From: JAAZBW01 sp035647855
GTDB taxonomy: Bacteria > Actinomycetota > Actinomycetes > Actinomycetales > Actinomycetaceae
Direction of reading: 5' to 3'
Length of the DNA stretch: 64,000 nucleotides
NCBI GenBank assembly: GCA_035647855.1
Contig: DASRMP010000048.1
Location: 23,079 to 87,078, forward strand
Below, one piece after another: positions 16,131 to 25,422 of this stretch. A program made the position numbers and the translations under genes. Under the pieces are notes generated by a model, which had not been told where the DNA came from, did not search any database, and saw only the letters and a program-made list of their open reading frames with translations. Positions within the stretch are counted from its first letter, which is position 1. Each line of letters opens with the position of its first letter.

Positions 16131-17723
16131 GTGAGCGAGACTCCCACCATCCCCACGCCGGACCAGCCAGAGGAGGAGGCCCAGCTCACGGCCGATACCT
16201 CGCTATCCGCCAAGTCCGAGACCGAGGAAGCCGCTGAACTCGAGGCCGCGGAACTCAAGGTTGTCGCGCCGGTGGATGAAGAGACGGTGGATGAAGAGAC
16301 GGTGGAAGACACGACTGCGGGCGTGACGCCTCCGGAGACTGCCGCAGAAGAGACCGTCACGGACGCGGAGGCGATGGCCGAGGAGGCGCCGGTTCCGCAG
16401 GTACCAACTCCGGCGCCCCCGGCCCCGGCACCCGAGCCCGCCCACAAGGTCCAGCACGTCGAGGTCCCGCTCGATCCGCACGAGTTGGCCGAGGCCAGCG
16501 TGTTCGGCCGGGTCGCCGAGGACGGCACCGTGTACGTGCGAGAGGCTGCAGGCGAGCGCGTCGTCGGGCAGTTCCCCGGCGCGACCGAGACGGAGGCGCT
16601 GACCTTCTACGTGCGGCGCTTTGTCGACCTTGCAGCGCAGGTGCGTCTCTTCGAGGCGCGTATCCCACTGCTATCGAGCCGCGACCTGCAGAACTCGCTC
16701 ACGTCGCTGCGCGAGCAGGTCAAGGAACCTCAAGCCGTCGGCGACCTCGACGGACTGCGTCAACGCATCGAGCACCTCGAGGAGCGCGTCCAGCAACGCC
16801 GGGCCGAGATTCAGGAGGAGCGGGAGGCGGCGCGCGCAGAGGCACTGACCCTGCGCGAGGAGATCGTCTCCCTGGCGGAGGCGATCAGCGCACAGGACGT
16901 CACACGCACGCAGTGGCGGGATTCCGGTGAGAATCTGCACGGACTCCTCGAACAGTGGAAGACCGCTCAGCGCTCTGGGCCCCGTCTCGACAAGGCGAAG
17001 GAGGACGAACTCTGGAAGCGGTTCTCCAAGGCACGGACGATGTTCGACCGTAACCGCCGGCAGTTCTTCGCCGAGAGGGACGCGGAACACGCGGGCGCCA
17101 GAGCTGCGAAGGAGGCGCTCATCGCCCGTGCAGAGGCGCTGTCCTCCTCCACCGATTGGGGCCCGACATCCGCCGAGTACCGCGAACTGATGCGCGAGTG
17201 GAAGACGGCCGGCCGCGCCCGCCGCAAGGATGATGACCAGCTGTGGGCGCGTTTCCGCGCTGCCCAGCAGGTGTTCTTCGACGCACGCGAGGCCCAGAAC
17301 CAGGCGATCGACCAGGAATATGGCGCGAACCTCGAGGTCAAGCTCCAGATCCTGGAGGAGGCCGAGGCACTGCTGCCCGTGAAGGACGCGCGCGAGGCAC
17401 GATCCGCGATGCGACTTCTCGAGGAACGTTGGGACGCCGCAGGGCGCGTCCCGCGCTCCGAAGTCCAGCGGGTCGAGGGTCGCATGCGCGCCGTCGACAA
17501 GGCGATCAAGGACGTCGAGGACGCCGAGTGGCGCCGCTCGAACCCGGAGACGACCGCTCGCGTGAACTCCGCGACGGTCCAACTCGAGGCAGCCATCGCG
17601 TCCCTGGAGGATGACCTCACCAAAGCAAAGAAGAAGGGCGACGCCAGGGGGATCAAGAACGCCGAGGAGGCGCTCGCGGCACGCAAGGCGTGGCTCGAGC
17701 AGATCCGCCGCTCGTCCCTCTAG
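16131..17723 (+). CDS. DUF349-repeat protein
   Basis: A 530-residue, highly charged, largely helical protein. The first 100 residues are an acidic Glu/Thr/Pro/Ala-rich tail. The remainder is a series of DUF349 repeats, three-helix units of about 70 residues. These are recognisable from the recurring pattern W-K-x-A-x-R, a Trp/Arg pair and RF (for example EQWKTAQRSGPRLDKAKEDE and REWKTAGRARRKDDDQLWAR). GTG at 16131 is chosen for its AAGGAG site. An upstream in-frame extension is basic and unlike the family. DUF349 proteins are common in actinobacteria. Their function is poorly defined, and this one lies opposite rel. Confidence 0.85.
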   Translation: MSETPTIPTPDQPEEEAQLTADTSLSAKSETEEAAELEAAELKVVAPVDEETVDEETVEDTTAGVTPPETAAEETVTDAEAMAEEAPVPQVPTPAPPAPAPEPAHKVQHVEVPLDPHELAEASVFGRVAEDGTVYVREAAGERVVGQFPGATETEALTFYVRRFVDLAAQVRLFEARIPLLSSRDLQNSLTSLREQVKEPQAVGDLDGLRQRIEHLEERVQQRRAEIQEEREAARAEALTLREEIVSLAEAISAQDVTRTQWRDSGENLHGLLEQWKTAQRSGPRLDKAKEDELWKRFSKARTMFDRNRRQFFAERDAEHAGARAAKEALIARAEALSSSTDWGPTSAEYRELMREWKTAGRARRKDDDQLWARFRAAQQVFFDAREAQNQAIDQEYGANLEVKLQILEEAEALLPVKDAREARSAMRLLEERWDAAGRVPRSEVQRVEGRMRAVDKAIKDVEDAEWRRSNPETTARVNSATVQLEAAIASLEDDLTKAKKKGDARGIKNAEEALAARKAWLEQIRRSSL

Positions 17724-17759
17724 GAATTCTGCTGCTGCGGCGCCGCTTTGGAGTCCAGG

Positions 17760-20075
17760 TCAGCGCGTGGACTCCGGCGTCTGGCGCTTGCTTCCGGTGA
17801 CCCGGTACGCCTCGAACACGCCGTCGACGCGCCGTACCGTCTGGAGCAGGTGTTCGAGGTGCTCGGTATCAGCCATTTCGAAGCTGAACCGGAGCGTGGC
17901 CAGCCGGTCGCGGGTGACCGTGGAGGTGGCCGCAAGGATGTTCACGTGGTTGTCCGAAAGCACGCGGGTGATCTCGGAGAGGAGCCCGGAGCGGTCGAGC
18001 GCCTCGATCTGGATCTGCACGAGGAAGACGCCGGTTCCGGTTCTGTCCCACTGCACGTCGATCAGGCGTTCCGGCTCAAGTTGCAGCTGCTCGACGTTCC
18101 CGCAGTCCGACCGGTGCACGGAGATTCCGGATCCGCGCGTCACGAACCCCACGATCGGGTCCCCCGGCACCGGGGTACAGCACCGGGCGAGCTTGACCCA
18201 CATCGTCGACGAATCCATTCCCTGGACGACTATCCCCGGGTCGCCAGACGCGCGCTTGGAGGAACGAACGGTCCCCGGGACGGTCGCCTCGGAGAGGTCC
18301 TCTTCGGCTCCCTCGTCGCCGCCCACCATTCTTACCAATCGCTGGACCACGTTGGTTGCGGACACGTGGTTCTCGCCGATCGCCGCGTACAGGCCGGAGA
18401 CGTCGCCGAGGCGCATGTCTGCGGCCAGCGCAGTCAGCGAATCGTGGTTCATGAGGCGTTGGATCGGCAGGTTCTGCTTGCGCATGGCCTTGGCCAACTG
18501 CCCCTTGCCCGCCTCGATCGCCTCCTCACGGCGCTCCTTGGTGAACCAGGAGCGGATCTTGTTGCGGGCACGTGGCGAGGCCACGAAGTTCAGCCAGTCC
18601 TGTGACGGTCCCGCGTCCGGAGCCTTCGAGGTGAAGATCTCGACCGTGTCACCGTGCTGGAGCTGCGAGTCGAGGGTGACGAGCTTGCCGTTCACGCGCG
18701 CGCCCACTGTCGCGTGACCCACCTCCGTATGGACGGCGTACGCGAAATCCACCGGGGTCGCTCCCTGCGTCAGCGCGATTACGTCGCCTTTCGGCGTGAA
18801 CACGTAGACCTGACTGCCCGCCATCTCATACCGAAGCGAGTCGAGGAACTCGGCAGGATCGGTGCTCTCCATCTGCCAGTCGACGAGTTGCCGGACCCAC
18901 GCGAGTTCCTTGGTCTCCTCGGGTGCGGCCTTCCGGGACTTGCCCGGGCCCTCCTTGTATTTCCAGTGCGCCGCGACTCCGTACTCCGCCCGCTGGTGCA
19001 TCTCGTTTGTGCGGATCTGGATCTCGACCGGACGCCCGTCGGGCCCGAACACGGTCGTATGCAACGACTGGTACATGTTGAACTTGGGCATCGCGATGTA
19101 GTCCTTGAAACGCCCCGGAATGGGCTTCCATCGCGCGTGCATCGTGCCCAGAGCCCCGTAGCAGTCGCGCACGGAGTCCACCAGGACCCGCACGCCCACG
19201 AGGTCGTAGATATCGTCGAAGTCCCGGCCCCTCACGATCATCTTCTGGTAGATCGAGTAGTAGTGCTTCGGCCGGCCGGTGACGCGTCCCTCGATTCCTG
19301 CGGCAGCCAGGTCTTTCTCGATCAGTTCGCGCACGCTCGCGAGGTAGGTGTCCCGCGCCGGTGCCCGTTCCGCCACCAGGTACAGGATCTCGTCATAGAC
19401 CTTTGGATAGAGGGTCTGGAAGGCGATGTCCTCCAGTTCCCACTTGATCGTGTTCATGCCGAGTCGGTGGGCGAGCGGCGCGTAGATCTCCAAGGTCTCG
19501 CGTGCCTTGCGCGCGGCGGACTCGACGGAGACGTACTTCCACGTGCGGGCGTTGTGCAGCCGGTCCGCCAGTTTGATGAGCAGCACCCGGATATCGCGCG
19601 ACATCGCGACGATCATCTTCCGGACGGTCTCCGCCTGTGCCGCATCACCGTAGGTGACCTTGTCAAGTTTCGTGACACCGTCCACCAGCAGCGCGATCTC
19701 GTCCCCGAACTCCTTGCGGAGTTCCGCCAGCGAATAGGACGTGTCCTCGACCGTGTCATGCAGCAGCGCGGCCGCAAGCGTGTTGGGGAGCAGTCCGATC
19801 TCCGCGAGGATGGTCGCCACCGCGATCGGGTGGGTGATGTACGGGTCCCCCGAGCGCCGCATCTGGCCGGCGTGGGCCCTCTCCGCGATCTCGTAGGCCT
19901 TCAGGATGACCGAGATGTCCTCGCGCGCATGGTTCGCCCACAGCGCGCTGACTAGCGGCTCGATCTCCCGGGGGATGTTCGTCTGGCGCGGCGAGCCGAA
20001 TCTCACCAGGCGCGAGAGCACGCTCTGCTGTGGGAGGTCGACTCCCTGCTCACGTTCGCGCTCACGTTCCGCCAT
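17760..20075 (-). CDS. rel: Bifunctional (p)ppGpp synthetase/hydrolase Rel
   Basis: Stringent-response enzyme of 771 residues with the complete long-RSH layout. The HD hydrolase domain has its HD pair at 106-107 in LLHDTVED. The synthetase domain contains GRPKHYYSIYQKM and DIYDLVGVRVL. A TGS domain (DVIALTQGATPVDFAYAVHT), a zinc-finger/helical region with a CC pair in LARCCTP, and a C-terminal ACT domain (SGLLSEITRVLSDNHVNI) complete it. The intact HDxxED motif argues for both activities. The apt-to-rel spacing is 100 nt and the gene has its own -10, so it can be transcribed separately from secDF-apt. Confidence 0.95.
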   Translation of the reverse strand: MAEREREREQGVDLPQQSVLSRLVRFGSPRQTNIPREIEPLVSALWANHAREDISVILKAYEIAERAHAGQMRRSGDPYITHPIAVATILAEIGLLPNTLAAALLHDTVEDTSYSLAELRKEFGDEIALLVDGVTKLDKVTYGDAAQAETVRKMIVAMSRDIRVLLIKLADRLHNARTWKYVSVESAARKARETLEIYAPLAHRLGMNTIKWELEDIAFQTLYPKVYDEILYLVAERAPARDTYLASVRELIEKDLAAAGIEGRVTGRPKHYYSIYQKMIVRGRDFDDIYDLVGVRVLVDSVRDCYGALGTMHARWKPIPGRFKDYIAMPKFNMYQSLHTTVFGPDGRPVEIQIRTNEMHQRAEYGVAAHWKYKEGPGKSRKAAPEETKELAWVRQLVDWQMESTDPAEFLDSLRYEMAGSQVYVFTPKGDVIALTQGATPVDFAYAVHTEVGHATVGARVNGKLVTLDSQLQHGDTVEIFTSKAPDAGPSQDWLNFVASPRARNKIRSWFTKERREEAIEAGKGQLAKAMRKQNLPIQRLMNHDSLTALAADMRLGDVSGLYAAIGENHVSATNVVQRLVRMVGGDEGAEEDLSEATVPGTVRSSKRASGDPGIVVQGMDSSTMWVKLARCCTPVPGDPIVGFVTRGSGISVHRSDCGNVEQLQLEPERLIDVQWDRTGTGVFLVQIQIEALDRSGLLSEITRVLSDNHVNILAATSTVTRDRLATLRFSFEMADTEHLEHLLQTVRRVDGVFEAYRVTGSKRQTPESTR

Positions 20076-20081
20076 TGCACA

Positions 20082-20087
20082 AGTCTA
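20082..20087 (-). promoter_or_regulatory. Leaderless-type -10 of rel
   Basis: TAGACT on the minus strand, then TGTGCA and the ATG of rel. The gap is 6 nt. Confidence 0.55.
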
Positions 20088-20175
20088 CGACCGGCGCGCA
20101 AGCCGTACGGATCCATGGCAAGGCCGATCCATCGGGCCGCACGGCCGCGCGCCGCAGGCCGCGGATGGCCGACCG

Positions 20176-20715
20176 TCAGTAGACGAGCATCGCCTGGACG
20201 TCGTAGCCATCGAGTCGCGCACGCCCATTCAGGCCGAGCAGTTCCATTAGCATCACGAGGCCAATGACCTCGCCGCCGGACCTCTCCACGAGGTCGATCG
20301 AGGCCTTCGCCGTCCCGCCGGTGGCGAGTACGTCGTCGATGATGAGGATTCGCTCGCCCTTGTGGATGGTGTCCGGGCGGACCTCCATGCGGGCGGTGCC
20401 GTACTCCAGCGCGTAGTCGACGCCGATCACGGGTGGCGGCAGCTTGCCCGCCTTCCGGATCATCACCATGCCGACGCCGAGTTCGATCGCCAGCGGTGCC
20501 GCGAGGATGAAGCCGCGAGATTCGAGTCCGACGACGGCGTCCACCTTGCCTTTGTAGACCTTTGCGATCGCGTGGATCACCTTGGCGAAGGCGGGGCCGT
20601 TCGCCAGCAGCGGGGTGATGTCGCGGAAGAGCACACCCTCTTCGGGGTAGTCCGGGATCTCACGGAGGTTCTCGTGGATCAAGTCCGCGAGAGCTCTGAA
20701 CTCTTCTTCGGTCAT
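20176..20715 (-). CDS. apt: Adenine phosphoribosyltransferase
   Basis: Salvages adenine plus PRPP to AMP. The 179-residue protein has the PRPP loop IIDDVLATGGTA (125-136), the dimer/adenine motif VGLESRGFI (62-70), and the conserved FRDITPLL (30-37). ATG overlaps the secF stop (ATGA). The order secD-secF-apt-rel is the standard actinobacterial arrangement. Confidence 0.95.
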   Translation of the reverse strand: MTEEEFRALADLIHENLREIPDYPEEGVLFRDITPLLANGPAFAKVIHAIAKVYKGKVDAVVGLESRGFILAAPLAIELGVGMVMIRKAGKLPPPVIGVDYALEYGTARMEVRPDTIHKGERILIIDDVLATGGTAKASIDLVERSGGEVIGLVMLMELLGLNGRARLDGYDVQAMLVY

Positions 20716-21887
20716 CGGTGCGACCTGCTCTTTCGCTTGGGTTGCGCGGCACGCCCCTGGTGGCCGCCCGGAACCACGGCCCTGCTGGCCACGCGACCAG
20801 CCGGAGCGGTTGCCGCCTCAACTCCTTCGTCCTCGGTGGGGATCTCCTCGGACGACGACGCCCCCAGCCGCAGTCTGTCCTTGCGCGATAGGCGGACCTC
20901 GAGGGACTTCGGGCCCTCACCCGCGCGCCGCTTCATCATGTCCGCCGTGTGCCCGGCGATCTCCGGCTCACGGTTCCGGAGGAAGACCAGCAACGGCGTG
21001 GCAAGGAAGATCGACGAGAGGGTGGACACGATCATGCCGATGAACAGCGCCAACGCAATGTCCTTCAGAGTGCCTGCCCCGAGCATGAAGGCGCCGACGA
21101 ACAGAATCGAGGCCACGGGCAGCACACCGACCACCGAGGTGTTGATGGACCGCACGAGGGTCTGGTTCACCGCAAGGTTGGCGGCTTCCTCGTACGTGTG
21201 GTCGTGCTGGTCCAGCACACGGGCACCGTTCTCACGGACCTTGTCGAAAACCACCACTGTGTCGTAGAGGGAGTATCCCAGGATCGTCAGGAACCCGATC
21301 ATGCTCGCCGGGGTGACCTCGAAGCCGATGAGTGCATACAGCCCGACCGTCAGCACAAGGTCGTGGAGCAGCGCCACGACGGCAGCCACGGACATTCGCC
21401 ACGATCTGAAGTACACGGACATCATCAGGGTCACGAGCACGAGGAAGATGATGAGCCCCTGGACGGCCTTGGCGGTCACGTCCGCGCCCCAGGCGGGTCC
21501 GACGAACGTTGACGTGATCGCGCTCGGGTCGGCCCCGTATGCCGCGGCGAGGTCAACGCGCAGTTGCTCGGTGCGTTCGGCGTCGAGAGCCTCGGTCTGG
21601 ATCCGCAACGACGATCCGCCGATCACTGCCGCGCGGACGTCCGAGACTCCGGCATCCTGCAGCACACTGGTCGCCGGGTCGCTCGACGTCGTCGAGACAC
21701 CGGAGATCGTGAACTCCGTGCCGCCCCGGAACTCGATGCCGAGGTTCATCCCCTTGACTCCGAGGACCAGGAACGACAACAGCGCGCCCACGATGGCGAT
21801 CGTGAACCAGATGCGCCGACGCCCGACGATGTTGTAGGACCGGTCCGCGGTGTAGAGCTCGTTGCCCCAGCGAGAGAAGCTGAACAT
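20712..21887 (-). CDS. secF: Protein translocase subunit SecF
   Basis: Membrane partner of SecD that uses the proton-motive force to complete Sec export. The protein has 391 residues. An N-terminal transmembrane helix follows the family motif RRRIWFTIA. A periplasmic P4-type domain (GIEFRGGTEF and onward) precedes five transmembrane segments, with the signatures GYSLYDTVVVFDKVREN and the late NTSVVGVLPV region. About 75 C-terminal cytoplasmic residues are Arg/Ser-rich and poorly conserved. The start overlaps the secD stop by 1 nt (TGATG). Confidence 0.95.
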   Translation of the reverse strand: MFSFSRWGNELYTADRSYNIVGRRRIWFTIAIVGALLSFLVLGVKGMNLGIEFRGGTEFTISGVSTTSSDPATSVLQDAGVSDVRAAVIGGSSLRIQTEALDAERTEQLRVDLAAAYGADPSAITSTFVGPAWGADVTAKAVQGLIIFLVLVTLMMSVYFRSWRMSVAAVVALLHDLVLTVGLYALIGFEVTPASMIGFLTILGYSLYDTVVVFDKVRENGARVLDQHDHTYEEAANLAVNQTLVRSINTSVVGVLPVASILFVGAFMLGAGTLKDIALALFIGMIVSTLSSIFLATPLLVFLRNREPEIAGHTADMMKRRAGEGPKSLEVRLSRKDRLRLGASSSEEIPTEDEGVEAATAPAGRVASRAVVPGGHQGRAAQPKRKSRSHR

Positions 21888-23896
21888 CAGGCGCCTCCAT
21901 CCGCGCTCGCGTGGGCCTTCCCGGCCTCGGTGAGCTCCCGCTCGGCGAGCTCACGCTCCCGCTGGGCTGCCTTGCGCTCTGCGATCGTCATTCCGGCGAA
22001 TTCGCCTTCCGCCTTGGGTACCTCTACGTGTTCGGGTTTGGGTTTCGGACGTTTCGGGGTTGTGATGGTCGCGCCCGCGTCCGCCTCACCGGGCTCGGGC
22101 GCGGCCGCGGCGACGGCGGTTGCCACCTTGGCAGGACGCCGGTCGCCGGTGGGTGCGAACGAGCCGCGGCCCCGGTAGGTCGCTATCGAGGCCCCGAGGT
22201 GTGCGGGGTCGAGCCCGGAGAACCGCCGTCCCTCACCGAAGAAGCGGGTGCGGATCAGCAGCTGCATCACCGGGTGTGTGAAGAGGAAGACGACGAGGAG
22301 GTCGACAAGTGTGGTCAGCCCGAGTGTGAACGCGAACCCGCGCACGCCGCCGACAGCAAGGAAGTACAGCACGGCCGCGGCCAGGAAGTTGACAGCGTCG
22401 GACGCCAGGATCGTGCGACGTGCGCGAACCCAGCCGTGGTCGACAGCGTCGCGCAGCCTGCGACCCTCACGTACCTCGTCACGGATACGTTCGAAGTACA
22501 CGATGAACGAGTCGGCGGTGATGCCGATCGCGACGATCAGACCGGCGACACCGGCCAGTGAGAGCCGGTACCCGGTGGTCCAGCTGAGGATCGCGATGGC
22601 GAGGTATGAGGACAGTGCAGCGACGGAAAGCGACGCCAGCGCCACGAAGCCGAGCGCGTGGTACTGGATGAGCATGTAGATGACGACAAGTCCGAGGCCC
22701 ACCAGCCCGGCAAGTACGCCACGTTCCAACTGCTCGATGCCCAGGGTTGCCGAGATCTGCTCCTCGGACTGGACCTCGAAGTTCAGCGGCAGCGAGCCGA
22801 AGCTCAGCTGGTTGGCGAGAATCGCCGCCGAATCCTGCGTGAAATTGCCGGTGATCTCGGCGTTGCCGTCCGGGATGACCACGTTGACGACTGGCGCGCT
22901 GATCACGTTGCCGTCGAGAACGATGCCGAACTGGTTCTGCGGCGACGGAAGGTCGATGAGACGCTGCGTGACTTCATTGAAGACTTGCGCGCCCTCGTCG
23001 TCGAAGCCGAGTTGGACGATCCACTCGTTGGTGACCGTGCCGAGCTGGGTGGTCCGCAGCCCGGAGGTGGCGGAGTCGACTTGGGTACCCTCAAGATCTG
23101 CCGGGCCGAGCGCGAACTTGGCCGTGCTCTCCGAGCTGCACGCGACAGCGGGATCGGCGGGATCGTACGTGTCGCCGCCGGCGAGGTTCGCCGGATCGGT
23201 GCAGTCGAGGACGTAGAAGTCGAAGACCATCTGCTCGGTCACCCACGCCTGGTCCGAGTTGGAGAGTGGCGTGGTCGTGGGTTCGTTGGAGAGAATGCCG
23301 TCGCCGTCGAGGTCGGCGGCGGCGAATGCGGCCTCCTCGATCTCCTGCTGTGATGGTGACCCGGATTCGGGAGCGACGTCCCCCGGAGCGGCGTCCGCCT
23401 CGGCGTTTTCCTCCGGGACGGCATCTTCGGGCACGGCGCCGTCGTCGAGCGAAGCATCCGCCTCAGGCTCTGACGGCACGAGCATGTCCGGCGTGACGGG
23501 CCCCGGGTTTCCTACCATGAGCACCGGCCGGAAGCGCAGCTGCGCGGACTGCCGGACGAGGTCGAGAGTCGCCTGCTCGGGTTCTCCGGGCAACGCGACC
23601 ACGATGTTCTGCTGTCCCTGGCGGGTGATCTCCGCTTCGGCGACGCCGGAGGCGTCAACGCGTTGCCGGATGATCGAGATCGCCTGGTTGATGTCGTCGT
23701 CGGAGATCTGGGAGCCGTCCGTGGTCTTGGGCGTCAGGATGATCTGCGTGCCGCCCTCGAGGTCGAGAGCGAGCTTCGGCGCGAAAGTGGCGTCGCTGAA
23801 GCGGACGCCGCCGATCAGAACTCCAGCCAGGACCAGGAGGATGGTTCCCAGCACGAGGAGGGTGCGCCCCGGGCGCGCCGTCTTTCCAGTGGCCAC
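21887..23896 (-). CDS. secD: Protein translocase subunit SecD with long acidic insert
   Basis: Works with SecF in late protein export. The 669-residue protein has an N-terminal transmembrane helix, the P1 periplasmic domain (LALDLEGGTQI and RQRVDASGVAEAEI), six C-terminal transmembrane segments with GITADSFIVYFERIRDE, and a charged cytoplasmic tail (about 570-669). P1 is interrupted at about 139-222 by a low-complexity Asp/Glu/Pro stretch. This ends in DLDGDGILSNE (195-205), which resembles an EF-hand calcium loop. Long acidic inserts here occur in some actinobacterial SecD, but I do not know of the calcium-like loop as a described feature. GTG start, 9 nt after the yajC stop codon. Confidence 0.94.
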   Translation of the reverse strand: MATGKTARPGRTLLVLGTILLVLAGVLIGGVRFSDATFAPKLALDLEGGTQIILTPKTTDGSQISDDDINQAISIIRQRVDASGVAEAEITRQGQQNIVVALPGEPEQATLDLVRQSAQLRFRPVLMVGNPGPVTPDMLVPSEPEADASLDDGAVPEDAVPEENAEADAAPGDVAPESGSPSQQEIEEAAFAAADLDGDGILSNEPTTTPLSNSDQAWVTEQMVFDFYVLDCTDPANLAGGDTYDPADPAVACSSESTAKFALGPADLEGTQVDSATSGLRTTQLGTVTNEWIVQLGFDDEGAQVFNEVTQRLIDLPSPQNQFGIVLDGNVISAPVVNVVIPDGNAEITGNFTQDSAAILANQLSFGSLPLNFEVQSEEQISATLGIEQLERGVLAGLVGLGLVVIYMLIQYHALGFVALASLSVAALSSYLAIAILSWTTGYRLSLAGVAGLIVAIGITADSFIVYFERIRDEVREGRRLRDAVDHGWVRARRTILASDAVNFLAAAVLYFLAVGGVRGFAFTLGLTTLVDLLVVFLFTHPVMQLLIRTRFFGEGRRFSGLDPAHLGASIATYRGRGSFAPTGDRRPAKVATAVAAAAPEPGEADAGATITTPKRPKPKPEHVEVPKAEGEFAGMTIAERKAAQRERELAERELTEAGKAHASADGGA

Positions 23897-23905
23897 GGAT
23901 CTCAG

Positions 23906-24295
23906 CTATTCGTTGTCGCGTTTTTCGATGGGGTTGTCGAGTGTGGAGTCAATCGTCTCGTCATCGATCAGAGCGGGGCCGATCGGCTCCCCACCGGTGA
24001 CCTCGTCAAACGCATCATCCTCGGACACGATGCCGAGAGGCAGAGTCGCGACGCCCTGGATGGCGTTGCGGAACCAGACGGTCTCGATACCGGAGGGGCT
24101 CTCCAGAGTCACGGCGTCCCCGTCGATGTCCACGACTGTGCCGTAGAAGCCGCCGATCGTACGCACCGTGGCGCCGACCTGGATCGCCGAGTCGCGCGCC
24201 TCTTCCTGAGCCTGACGTTGCTTCTTGGCATTCCGCGACATCCACCACATGAGCAGCGCGAATACCGCGATAAGAATGAGAAGAGTCGGGTCCAT
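23906..24295 (-). CDS. yajC: Preprotein translocase accessory subunit YajC
   Basis: A 129-residue single-pass membrane protein. A hydrophobic helix at residues 4-17 is followed by the basic NAKKQRQAQEEA and the YajC core (GATVRTIGGFYGTVVDIDGDAVTLE), and it ends in an acidic tail. It associates with SecDF. AAGGG stands 5 nt before the ATG. A gap of 104 nt separates it from ruvB, so a separate promoter is possible. Confidence 0.93.
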   Translation of the reverse strand: MDPTLLILIAVFALLMWWMSRNAKKQRQAQEEARDSAIQVGATVRTIGGFYGTVVDIDGDAVTLESPSGIETVWFRNAIQGVATLPLGIVSEDDAFDEVTGGEPIGPALIDDETIDSTLDNPIEKRDNE

Positions 24296-24399
24296 GGTTT
24301 CCCTTCGTGTCAGCTCCAGGCGCCCTGAGGCACCCGGCAGTTGTCCGCGTCGAGTCTAGGCGCTGGTTCGGCGACGTCGAAATCTCCCACCGCGAACTG

Positions 24400-25422
24400 T
24401 CACGTGAAAAGCGTCCCATCTGAACCCGGCACGGCCATGCCGAGGTGGGTGAACGCGGAGGCCGTGGCGATGCGTCCCCGCGGTGTGCGCGACATCATGC
24501 CCTCGCGCACCAAGAACGGTTCCACCACCGTCTCGACAGTCTCAGGCTCCTCGGAAACCGCTGCGGCGAGGGTCCCGAGCCCGACCGGTCCCCCGTTGAA
24601 CCGGCGGCACAACGCGTTGAGCACCGCCTGGTCCAGACGGTCGAGACCGAGCGGATCCACCTCGAACAGGTCGAGCGCCGCGCGTGTTGCGGTCAGATCG
24701 AGATTGCCATCGCCGTGGACCTCCGCCCAGTCCTGCGAGCGGCGCAGCAGCCGGTTGGCTATTCGCGGCGTGCCGCGCGAGCGTGACGCCAGTTCGCTGC
24801 CGGCCTCCGGTTCCAGGTGGACGCCGAGCAGGTTCGCGGAGCGTTTGAGCACCTGCTCCAGTTCCTCGTCCGAGTAGAACTCCAGGTGCCCGGTGAGACC
24901 GAAACGGTCCCGCAGCGGTGCCGGAAGCAGGCCAACTCGCGTGGTTGCGCCGACCGCCGTGAACCGCGGCAGCGTGAGCGGAATCGAGGTGGCACCGGGG
25001 CCCTTGCCCACGATGACGTCGACTCGGAAGTCCTCCATCGCAAGATAGAGCATTTCCTCGGCGGGGCGCGCGAGCCGATGGATCTCGTCGATGAAGAGCA
25101 CATCGTTCTCCTCGAGCGAGGAGAGAATCGCTGCGAGATCTCCCGCATGCTGGATCGCGGGGCCGGAGGTGAGGCGCAACGAGCCCGACGACTCGGCCGC
25201 GATGATCATCGCCAGCGTGGTCTTGCCCAGGCCGGGAGGACCGGAGAGCAGGATGTGATCAGGCGCGCTTCCGCGCATGCGAGCGGCGTCGAGGACGAGC
25301 TTGAGCTGCCTGCGAAGCGTCTGCTGCCCGACGAATTCGGCAAGTTCCCGGGGGCGCAGTGCCGACTCCGCCGCACGTTCGGTATCCATTGCGGTCGCGT
25401 CAGTGATCCGGCCGTCATCCAC
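24400..25422 (-). CDS. ruvB: Holliday junction branch-migration ATPase RuvB
   Basis: AAA+ motor that with RuvA drives branch migration. It has 340 residues from the GTG at 25422, which overlaps the ruvA stop by 8 nt. Walker A is GPPGLGKTTL and Walker B is LFIDEIHRL. Sensor 1 (AVGATTRVGLLPAPLRDRF), with the arginine finger beyond it, and the C-terminal winged helix (TPRGRIATASAF) are also present. Starts at 25452 or 25390 are alternatives; none has a strong ribosome-binding site, so I used the one coupled to ruvA. Confidence 0.94.
   Translation of the reverse strand: MDDGRITDATAMDTERAAESALRPRELAEFVGQQTLRRQLKLVLDAARMRGSAPDHILLSGPPGLGKTTLAMIIAAESSGSLRLTSGPAIQHAGDLAAILSSLEENDVLFIDEIHRLARPAEEMLYLAMEDFRVDVIVGKGPGATSIPLTLPRFTAVGATTRVGLLPAPLRDRFGLTGHLEFYSDEELEQVLKRSANLLGVHLEPEAGSELASRSRGTPRIANRLLRRSQDWAEVHGDGNLDLTATRAALDLFEVDPLGLDRLDQAVLNALCRRFNGGPVGLGTLAAAVSEEPETVETVVEPFLVREGMMSRTPRGRIATASAFTHLGMAVPGSDGTLFT

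Noticed and set aside
17724..17759. Bidirectional terminator between the DUF349 and rel genes
   Set aside because: Only a 10-bp GCGGCGCCGC palindrome without loop or U-tract is present.
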